A DNA stretch of 6,394 nt, from the NCBI GenBank assembly GCA_023228725.1, contig JALOAQ010000143.1:1-6394 (forward strand). Direction: 5' to 3'. The DNA is from Bacteroidales bacterium (GTDB lineage Bacteria > Bacteroidota > Bacteroidia > Bacteroidales > ML635J-15). The position numbers were made by a program, and so were the translations under genes. Positions 1-4,357 of this stretch are shown piece after piece; the stretch's first letter is position 1; every line of letters starts with the position of its first letter. Under the pieces are notes generated by a model. The model worked only from the letters and a program-made list of their open reading frames with translations. It did no database searches and was not told the origin of the DNA.

Positions 1-69
1 GTAAAAGGTGCAAACATTGCTGGATTCATGAAAATTGCAGACGCAATGGTTGAACAAGGAGTTATTTAA
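1..69 (+). CDS. gdhA: Glutamate dehydrogenase, C-terminal end (partial)
   Basis: Only the last 22 codons and the TAA stop are in the window; the gene begins upstream. The frame reads VKGANIAGFMKIADAMVEQG followed by VI and stop. This matches the highly conserved C-terminus of hexameric, usually NADP-dependent, glutamate dehydrogenase (the family pattern is close to GANIAGFxKVADAMxxQG). The enzyme interconverts 2-oxoglutarate plus ammonium and glutamate in the cytoplasm and is a main ammonium-assimilation route. The C-terminal helix ends at the family's usual place, so the gene looks intact at this end. An intrinsic terminator follows 18 bp after the stop. The family assignment is a recognition from this short tail; cofactor preference cannot be judged from it. 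Confidence 0.85.
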   Translation, partial: VKGANIAGFMKIADAMVEQGVI

Positions 70-87
70 GAAATAACAAAATAATTT

Positions 88-127
88 AAAAAGTTGGCAG
101 AGCTTAGGCAAAGCCAACTTTTTTTTG
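88..127 (+). terminator. Rho-independent terminator of gdhA
   Basis: An 11-bp perfect stem (AAAAAGTTGGC at 88-98 pairing with GCCAACTTTTT at 113-123) encloses a 14-nt loop and runs into an uninterrupted run of eight T (119-126). It lies 18 bp downstream of the glutamate dehydrogenase stop codon on the same strand. The A-run on the left also gives a T-run on the minus strand, so it could work in both directions, although the nearest minus-strand gene ends more than 550 bp away. Confidence 0.9.
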
Positions 128-183
128 CTAAATTTTCACTCAAAAAATATTTTTTTTAGTATGAGTTGTTTTGTCAAAATTTA

Positions 184-209
184 AACTTTTTTGCTTGATC
201 AAAAAAGTT
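184..209. repeat. Perfect 10-bp inverted repeat
   Basis: AACTTTTTTG (184-193) pairs perfectly with CAAAAAAGTT (200-209) around the 6-nt loop CTTGAT. The motif, followed by a second copy of the word ATCAAG at 219-223, resembles a frequent intergenic repeat of Bacteroidota and some other bacteria. It is not followed by a T-run on either strand that would make it a normal terminator. Confidence 0.6.
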
Positions 210-255
210 ACAAAAAAATCAAGATAAAACAATGCTAGCTTACCCACCTCGACAC

Positions 256-363
256 AAAACAATGTAATTGTAAGTCAAACAAGCCTAAAATAAATTCCTG
301 CACACAAGCCTGAGAAAATTTATTTTAGAATCGCAAGCGGTTTGACACAATTACTATTGTTTT
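256..363. repeat. 108-nt imperfect inverted repeat (long stem-loop)
   Basis: Four perfectly complementary blocks nest in order. AAAACAAT (256-263) pairs with 356-363; GTAATTGT (264-271) with 347-354; GTCAAAC (274-280) with 340-346; and CTAAAATAAATT (285-296) with 317-328. That gives 35 base pairs, broken by a 1-nt bulge (T355), a 2-nt bulge (272-273) and an internal loop of 4 and 11 nt, closing on a 20-nt terminal loop. Within it CAAGCCT occurs twice directly (280-286 and 305-311), and the outer word AAAACAATG is repeated 30 bp upstream (226-234). It has no ORF. It could be a small MITE-like element, a folded dispersed repeat or a structured RNA; the sequence alone does not decide. Confidence 0.65.
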
Positions 364-540
364 GGTCTCACCGCTTAGGCTGCCCGCAGTTTTATCAGGC
401 CAACGCGCAATAGCTCGTAGTAATAATTTTTGCTAAGGATAATAATTGGGACTTCGTAGAATAAAAGTTAATAAAATTTTATCGTTTTTATATTTCAAGA
501 CTTTCTAATTTTTTTACAAAACACCTCCCTTTTCCAGCCT

Positions 541-589
541 GTTTTGTCATGATTTTTGTTTTGCTTTGCAACAAAAATCTCGCCAAAAC
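541..589. repeat. Interrupted hairpin with 10-bp perfect core
   Basis: GATTTTTGTT (551-560) pairs perfectly with AACAAAAATC (570-579), and an outer GTTTTG (541-546) pairs with CAAAAC (584-589) across a symmetrical 4/4 internal loop. The loop can pair further as TTGC/GCAA if two T are bulged. No T-run follows on either strand. It is probably part of the same dispersed intergenic repeat family as the hairpin at 184-209. Confidence 0.55.
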
Positions 590-687
590 CCCACAAATAC
601 AACCCCCACTCTAGTATATACGTATTTGCTTAAATAAAGTTACGTTTTTTACCCCCAAATCGGTTCGAGTTTTAAAACTCAAACTTT

Positions 688-1275
688 TTATCTTAAAAAC
701 ATTTCAAACATTCGTTTTTTAAAAGCCTCAATTTTTTCTTGGGAATAATTAGCATCTGAATGTAAATAATCAAGAGCAAAACCTTTTAATATTGATGTAA
801 ATAAACTAATTTCTATATCAGGATTATCAAATCTTTCTGCAAAATACCTTTTTATTAATCTTTGCGATTTTTGCATTTGCTCACTATATGAATCATTTAT
901 TAATATCTCAAAAGTTTCTTTTTTTATTGAAAGTTGAAAATATAATTTCCAATAAACTTGATTTTCTTCAATTAATTTAAAATAAAAGGATAAAAAATCT
1001 CGCATTTCTTCTGTTGTAATCTCATCATCGTGGTCGGGGTTCATTAAGTTCATAATTATTCTAATAAAATCTTCAAAGATTTCACGTAACAGAGCTTGTT
1101 TACTCTCAAAATAATTATACATTAAACCTTTTGAAATTTGTGCTTTTTTGGAAATCATAGTAATAGAACTAGCATGATAGCCTTTATTAGCAAAAAGATT
1201 TAATGCTGTATCTAAAATCAGCTTTCTTTTATCTGCCCTTATTTCTTCAAACTGATCGGCTGTTTTTGGCGACAT
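688..1275 (-). CDS. TetR/AcrR-family transcriptional regulator
   Basis: This is a cytoplasmic one-component repressor of 195 aa, a normal length for the family. The N-terminal DNA-binding domain spans about residues 15-63. Helix 1 is KRKLILDTALNLFANKGY, and the helix-turn-helix runs from ITMISKKAQISKG (38-50) into the diagnostic YNYFESKQALL (53-63). The rest is a helical ligand/dimerisation domain that is not conserved enough to name a ligand. I start it at the ATG at 1275. A longer frame opens with a TTG at 1300-1302, but that TTG is part of the -7 promoter element, so it would not be in the mRNA. The A-rich leader AATTAATAAAAAA before the ATG is typical of Bacteroidota. The gene has its own promoter just past the comF stop and may autoregulate through the inverted repeat at 1294-1313. 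No efflux or enzyme gene is adjacent, so the target is unknown. Confidence 0.88.
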   Translation of the reverse strand: MSPKTADQFEEIRADKRKLILDTALNLFANKGYHASSITMISKKAQISKGLMYNYFESKQALLREIFEDFIRIIMNLMNPDHDDEITTEEMRDFLSFYFKLIEENQVYWKLYFQLSIKKETFEILINDSYSEQMQKSQRLIKRYFAERFDNPDIEISLFTSILKGFALDYLHSDANYSQEKIEAFKKRMFEMFLR

Positions 1276-1293
1276 TTTTTTATTAATTGAACG

Positions 1294-1313
1294 ATTGGTC
1301 AAAGGTAGCCAAT
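1294..1313. promoter_or_regulatory. Candidate TetR operator over the -7 box
   Basis: ATTGG (1294-1298) and CCAAT (1309-1313) form an inverted repeat with a 10-nt spacer. One more symmetric base inside gives 6 of 10 matching half-site positions in a 20-bp site. It is centred on the -7 box and reaches the expected transcription start. TetR-family dimers commonly bind such palindromes over their own promoter. That this protein binds here is an inference from position and symmetry. Confidence 0.4.
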
Positions 1314-1330
1314 TTTACTTTTATTTCAAA
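1300..1330 (-). promoter_or_regulatory. Bacteroidota-type promoter of the tetR gene
   Basis: On the minus strand a -33 TTTG (complement of 1327-1330) is followed after 19 nt by TACCTTTG (complement of 1300-1307), a full match to the Bacteroidota -7 consensus TAnnTTTG. The spacing is within the family range. Transcription should start roughly at 1293-1296, leaving a leader of about 20 nt before the ATG at 1275. The -33 box lies only 5 bp past the comF stop codon. Confidence 0.7.
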
Positions 1331-1335
1331 ACTAA

Positions 1336-2031
1336 TTAAGCTTTTGCTAAAACTGCTATGCTTAACTTCAAATTTTCCACAGATAATAAAATTTCTCCAC
1401 AAGCCTCCATAGTTGAACCAGTAGTAACAACATCATCAATTAACATAACATGTTTTCCTTTTAGTTGAGCGGGATTTTTTATTGAAAATTTTCCCGAAAC
1501 ATTTGTCCATCTTTCTTCTTTTGTCATTTTAGTTTGAGTAACAGTTTCTTTATTTCTGACGAGATTTTCTATTGACAGTGGAATTTTTGTAATTTGCGAA
1601 ATTCCTTTTGCTATCATTTCACTTTGGTTGTAACCTCTTTGTTTTTTCCGTTTTGGATGCAAAGGTACAGGAATTAAAAAATCTATATCTAAAAAATTCT
1701 TAGATTTTAACATTTGAGCAGCAAGTTCTTTTCCAAGTATTATTCCTATTTCAGGTTTATTTTTGTATTTTAAACTATGTAATAATTTGCGAAACCTACT
1801 TCCTTTATGAAATGTAAATAATGCTGTAGCTTTTTCTATTTTTAGTCTTCCTGCAAAAAGTTCTGTAATTGGATTTTCTAAAAACTCAGAATAATCTGTT
1901 CGTGGCAAATCATAAAGACATTGAAAACAGAGTATTTCTTCGCCTTTATTTAAAGCATTTCCACAGGCTTCGCAAATATGTGGGAATAATAAATGCCAAA
2001 AATCTTCAATATATGTTTTTAAAAACTTCAA
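1336..2031 (-). CDS. comF: ComF-family protein (phosphoribosyltransferase-like)
   Basis: This 231-aa protein has the normal ComF architecture. An N-terminal zinc-ribbon-like pair of cysteine knuckles, C20-x2-C23 and C35-x2-C38, is followed by a type I phosphoribosyltransferase-like domain. The conserved block IPVPLHPKRKKQRGYNQSE lies at 120-138, and the PRPP-binding loop VMLIDDVVTTGST at 195-207 carries the acidic pair D199/D200. ComF/GntX proteins are linked to uptake of single-stranded DNA in natural transformation, but their reaction is not settled and many non-competent bacteria keep them. The start is a TTG at 2029-2031. It is forced, because an in-frame TAA lies four codons upstream and the next in-frame ATG is at residue 107, beyond the zinc ribbon. 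Upstream on the minus strand only a weak -7-like TATATTTA (complement of 2063-2070) is seen. The gene is divergent from the GSCFA gene, and tetR follows 60 bp downstream. Confidence 0.9.
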   Translation of the reverse strand: MKFLKTYIEDFWHLLFPHICEACGNALNKGEEILCFQCLYDLPRTDYSEFLENPITELFAGRLKIEKATALFTFHKGSRFRKLLHSLKYKNKPEIGIILGKELAAQMLKSKNFLDIDFLIPVPLHPKRKKQRGYNQSEMIAKGISQITKIPLSIENLVRNKETVTQTKMTKEERWTNVSGKFSIKNPAQLKGKHVMLIDDVVTTGSTMEACGEILLSVENLKLSIAVLAKA

Positions 2032-2050
2032 GTAATAATTTTAGTATATT

Positions 2051-2082
2051 TTAGATTAATTGTAAATATAAACATATTTTTG
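2051..2082 (+). promoter_or_regulatory. Probable promoter of the GSCFA gene
   Basis: TATTTTTG at 2075-2082 matches the -7 consensus TAnnTTTG exactly. A weak -33-like TTAG lies at 2051-2054 with a 20-nt spacer. The start of transcription would be near 2086-2090, leaving a leader of only about 10-15 nt before the ATG at 2101, with no Shine-Dalgarno site. Confidence 0.5.
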
Positions 2083-2100
2083 TAAAGAAAATAAAAAACA

Positions 2101-3084
2101 ATGATTTTTAGAACTTTAATAGAAATTCCTAAATTTGATTTTAGAATTTCACATTCAGACACTTGTGTTTTTTCAGGTTCTTGTTTTGCCGAAAATATTG
2201 GTACAAAATTAGTTTTAAATAAATTTTCTGCTTCAGTTAATCCCACAGGCATACATTATAATCCAATTTCTTTGGCCGAATCAGTATTAATGGCTATTTC
2301 TTTAAAGCAAATTTCAGAAAATGATGTATTTAAAGCAAATTCTTTGTTTAATCATTTTAATTTTCATTCTAAATTTTCTGATATAGATAAAACAAAGGCA
2401 ATAAACAATTTTAATTCTTCGCTTGAAAATTTTAAGCAAACTTTGATTAAGTCTAAATATTTTTTTGTAACATTTGGAACTTCATTTGTTTATAAGCTTA
2501 AAGAAAATTATAAAATTGTTTCAAATTGTCATAAATTACCTGAAAAATTATTTGTTAGGGAATTTCTAAGTTTGCAAGAGATTACTGATACTTGGATAAA
2601 ATTAATTCAGAAATTAAGAGAAATTAATCCTGAAATTAAGTTTATTTTCAGCATAAGTCCTATTAGACATTTAAAAGATGGGGGAATTGAAAATCAGCAA
2701 AGTAAATCTAATTTAATTTTAAGTGTTAAAAATATTATTGAAGAGACTATATGTAGTTTTTATTTTCCTGCCTATGAAATAATGAATGATGAATTAAGAG
2801 ATTATAGATTTTATGCTGATGATATGATACATCCATCAAAATTAGCTATTGATTATATTTATGAAAAGTTTGCAAATTCTTTTTTTTCTCAGGCAAGTAA
2901 AAATTTAAATACTCAAATTGAAAAGATTAATTTGGCCTATAATCATAAAATTTTCAATCCAAATTCAGAAGCACATAAAAATTTTTGTTTAAATATTTTA
3001 AAAACTATTAATAAGGTAAAAAATCAATATAGTTTTCTTGATTTTACAAATGAGATAAGACATTTTGAGTCTTTTTTAAAATAA
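2101..3084 (+). CDS. GSCFA-domain protein, SGNH-hydrolase-like
   Basis: This 327-aa protein carries the family's signature GSCFAENIG at residues 26-34, close to the N-terminus. Other recognisable blocks are NPTGIHYNPIS (47-57), a FVTFGTSFVYKL segment, FSISPIRHLKDG, and DDMIHPSKLAIDYI near 240-253. GSCFA domains (mainly Bacteroidota and some Alphaproteobacteria) resemble SGNH/GDSL esterases. On that model S27 in GSCFA would be the nucleophile and D241-x-x-H244 the rest of the triad, as in the C-terminal DxxH of SGNH enzymes. The substrate is not known. There is no signal peptide or membrane segment, so it is probably cytoplasmic. The ATG at 2101 is supported by an in-frame TAA three codons upstream. 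It is divergent from comF across 69 bp, and no clear terminator follows. The family call is firm; catalysis is inferred. Confidence 0.9.
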   Translation: MIFRTLIEIPKFDFRISHSDTCVFSGSCFAENIGTKLVLNKFSASVNPTGIHYNPISLAESVLMAISLKQISENDVFKANSLFNHFNFHSKFSDIDKTKAINNFNSSLENFKQTLIKSKYFFVTFGTSFVYKLKENYKIVSNCHKLPEKLFVREFLSLQEITDTWIKLIQKLREINPEIKFIFSISPIRHLKDGGIENQQSKSNLILSVKNIIEETICSFYFPAYEIMNDELRDYRFYADDMIHPSKLAIDYIYEKFANSFFSQASKNLNTQIEKINLAYNHKIFNPNSEAHKNFCLNILKTINKVKNQYSFLDFTNEIRHFESFLK

Positions 3085-3133
3085 AAACTTTGGTTCAAAA
3101 CAATTTAGATTTAATTTTGTTAATAAAAATCAG

Positions 3134-3163
3134 TTTAAAATATAAGAATTTTTACTATTTTTG
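3134..3163 (+). promoter_or_regulatory. Probable promoter of the coiled-coil protein gene
   Basis: TATTTTTG at 3156-3163 matches the -7 consensus TAnnTTTG and is the same octamer used before the GSCFA gene. A weak -33-like TTTA sits at 3134-3137 with an 18-nt spacer. The leader to the ATG at 3208 would be about 40 nt and is A/T-only apart from a few bases. This suggests the gene is not simply read through from its upstream neighbour. Confidence 0.45.
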
Positions 3164-3207
3164 TTTAAAACTAAAAATAAACATTAATTTAATAAAATTT
3201 AAGAATT

Positions 3208-3873
3208 ATGAAAAGAATATTAATTATTAGCTTGGCTTTAATATTTGCCGGCTCAGTTTTTGCTCAAAAGATTGAAGTTAGAGAGGTTAGCGGTAAATTT
3301 CGCAATGGAAATCAAAATGCTTTATCTACTTTTATTTATCACAGTGATATTAAAACTGTACAAAAAGAATTTAAAAACTTATTAAAATCTTACAAAGGAA
3401 AAATTTCTGTAAAAAAAGGAGAAATGTTTGGAGACGATTTGCTTATTACTTCAGTGAGCAACAACACTTTAGATGTTTACGCTTATTTTGTTGACACAAA
3501 AGACGGAGCAATTGAATTAGTTGCAGGTTTTGATTTAGGTGGAGCATATTTATCTTCTTCTCTGCATCAAGAACAATATGCCAGAGTGGCTCAAATCATG
3601 AGAGAGTTTGCATTAAAAGCTACTGAAAAGGCTTATGCTGAATACATTAAGGGTGAGTCAAAAGATTTAAAATCTGCTAAAAAGTCTCATGAAAAAATGA
3701 TAAAAGAAAAAACAAATCTTGAAAAACAAAACCAAGATTTCAAAAAGAAAATTGAACAAAACGAGAAGTCTATAGAAAAAATGTCGAAAAAGATTGAAGA
3801 TGATGCTGCAAAACTAAAAGAAATGGAATCTGAGTTTGATAAACTTAAAAAAGCAGAGTCTAAGATTAAATAG
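3208..3873 (+). CDS. Exported protein with C-terminal coiled coil, function unknown
   Basis: This 221-aa protein begins with a clear Sec signal peptide: basic MKR, a hydrophobic stretch to about residue 15, then SVFA|Q with likely cleavage after A19. A mixed alpha/beta region of about 125 residues follows, containing FKNLLKSYKGK, KGEMFGDDLLI, LDVYAYFVDTKDG and FDLGGAYLS. From about residue 148 to the end the sequence is Lys/Glu-rich and heptad-like, a long coiled coil rich in KK and EK pairs. I do not recognise a named family. Similar small exported proteins with a charged helical tail are common in Bacteroidota. It is expected in the periplasm or bound to an envelope partner; there is no lipoprotein cysteine and no sorting domain. 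An in-frame TAA five codons upstream supports the ATG. The TAG stop is the first triplet of a downstream repeat array, so the repeat may have set the present C-terminus. Confidence 0.85.
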   Translation: MKRILIISLALIFAGSVFAQKIEVREVSGKFRNGNQNALSTFIYHSDIKTVQKEFKNLLKSYKGKISVKKGEMFGDDLLITSVSNNTLDVYAYFVDTKDGAIELVAGFDLGGAYLSSSLHQEQYARVAQIMREFALKATEKAYAEYIKGESKDLKSAKKSHEKMIKEKTNLEKQNQDFKKKIEQNEKSIEKMSKKIEDDAAKLKEMESEFDKLKKAESKIK

Positions 3874-3915
3874 TGGTTAGTTTTTAGTGGTTAGTGGTTA
3901 GTATTTAGTTGTTAG
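3871..3915. repeat. Degenerate TTAGTGG-type short tandem array
   Basis: Several copies and variants of TTAGTGG/TTAGT follow one another (TAGTGGTTAG, TTTAGTGGTTAGTGGTTAG, TATTTAGTTGTTAG). The first three bases are the stop codon of the upstream gene. Arrays of this kind are frequent in intergenic DNA of Bacteroidota. I see no gene in it. Confidence 0.7.
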
Positions 3916-3918
3916 AGG

Positions 3919-3950
3919 GCGAAATGCGAGAAGCACTTTCGACTTTTAAC
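3919..3950. repeat. Short flanking copy of the intergenic repeat
   Basis: The segment from GCGAAATGCGAGAAG through CTTTCGACTTTTAAC is closely similar to the segment starting near 4298 on the far side of the tandem units (GCGAAAAACGAGAAG through CTTTCGACTTTATAAAC). The two therefore bracket the 165-bp duplication. It also shares the GCGAAATGCGA word with the start of each 165-bp unit. Confidence 0.5.
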
Positions 3951-3960
3951 TTTCCGTTTT

Positions 3961-4125
3961 GAGCGTAGCGAAATGCGAAGAAGTAATATCAAAGTTTCTC
4001 GTATGACTCACAGATTCGCCAACTTCGAAACAAAATATCAACCACGAATTACACGAATTTTCACGAATAATAAAACAAAAATTAGTGTAAATTAGTTAAA
4101 TTAGTGGATGTCATCTTCGAGCATT
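3961..4125. repeat. 165-bp tandem unit, copy A (with hairpin)
   Basis: The unit begins GAGCGTAGCGAAATGCGAAG and recurs in phase exactly 165 bp later with about 17 mismatches by eye and no gaps. It contains an inverted repeat with 27-nt arms at 4042-4068 and 4081-4107 around a 12-nt A-rich loop, with 21 of 27 positions paired. Each arm is itself three steps of a 10-nt word close to CACGAATTNN, a motif family widespread in intergenic DNA. It is non-coding; the open frame across it is incidental. Confidence 0.75.
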
Positions 4126-4290
4126 GAACGAAGCGAAATGCGAAGAAGTAATATCAAAGTTTCTCGTATGGCTCGCAAGCTCGCCAACTTCGAAACAAAA
4201 TATCAACCACAAATTACACAAATTTTCACTAATACTAAAACAAAAATTAGTGAAAATTAGTGCAATTAGTGGTTGTCATCTTCGAGTTTT
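4126..4290. repeat. 165-bp tandem unit, copy B (with hairpin)
   Basis: This is the second in-phase copy, beginning GAACGAAGCGAAATGCGAAG. Its hairpin arms lie at 4207-4233 and 4246-4272, again 27 nt with a 12-nt loop, and pair at 24 of 27 positions, better than copy A. Three of the arm differences from copy A restore pairing and none break it. The CTTCGAAACAAAATATCAAC block before the hairpin is identical in the two copies. Confidence 0.75.
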
Positions 4291-4330
4291 GAGCGTAGCG
4301 AAAAACGAGAAGCCCTTTCGACTTTATAAA
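4291..4330. repeat. Truncated third copy of the unit start
   Basis: GAGCGTAGCGAAAAACGAGA repeats the opening of the 165-bp unit in phase and then diverges into CCCTTTCGACTTTATAAAC, which matches the flanking copy at 3919-3950. A short run of related words (ACTTTATAAACG, CAACTTTACAGACTTTCAAC) continues to the stop codon of the next gene at 4358. No intrinsic terminator with a T-run is visible for either convergent gene. Confidence 0.55.
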
Positions 4331-4357
4331 CGTTCAACTTTACAGACTTTCAACTGT

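Larger units (their letters stand above)
128..687. other. Non-coding, hairpin-rich convergent spacer
   Basis: This 560-bp stretch separates the 3' ends of gdhA (+) and the tetR gene (-), so it should contain no promoter for either. I see no credible coding frame and no tRNA or rRNA. It contains a perfect 10-bp hairpin (184-209), a 108-nt imperfect inverted repeat (256-363), a second interrupted hairpin (541-589) and a short palindrome (667-680). A patch around 366-420 is visibly richer in G+C than its surroundings. The parts resemble the dispersed intergenic repeat elements common in Bacteroidota genomes. That resemblance is from memory, not from a search. Confidence 0.6.

Noticed and set aside
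667..680. Palindrome GAGTTTTAAAACTC just after the tetR stop as a terminator
   Set aside because: On the minus strand it is followed by GAACCG and a G-run, not T residues, and the stem is short and AT-rich. It is not a convincing intrinsic terminator.
1869..2054. A 61-codon open frame on the + strand inside comF
   Set aside because: It is antisense to the zinc-ribbon part of comF, has no recognisable domain and no promoter, and the comF frame is strongly supported.
2063..2070. TATATTTA on the minus strand as a comF promoter -7 box
   Set aside because: The last consensus G is missing and no TTTG lies 19-21 nt upstream, so it is too weak to list as a promoter in AT-rich DNA.
2028..2252. A 74-codon open frame on the minus strand crossing the divergent spacer
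   Set aside because: It overlaps the conserved GSCFA N-terminus in antisense and the start of comF. Its sequence has no family features.
3961..4290. Possible CRISPR array
   Set aside because: The repeats are 165 bp, directly adjacent with no unique spacers, and there are no cas genes nearby.
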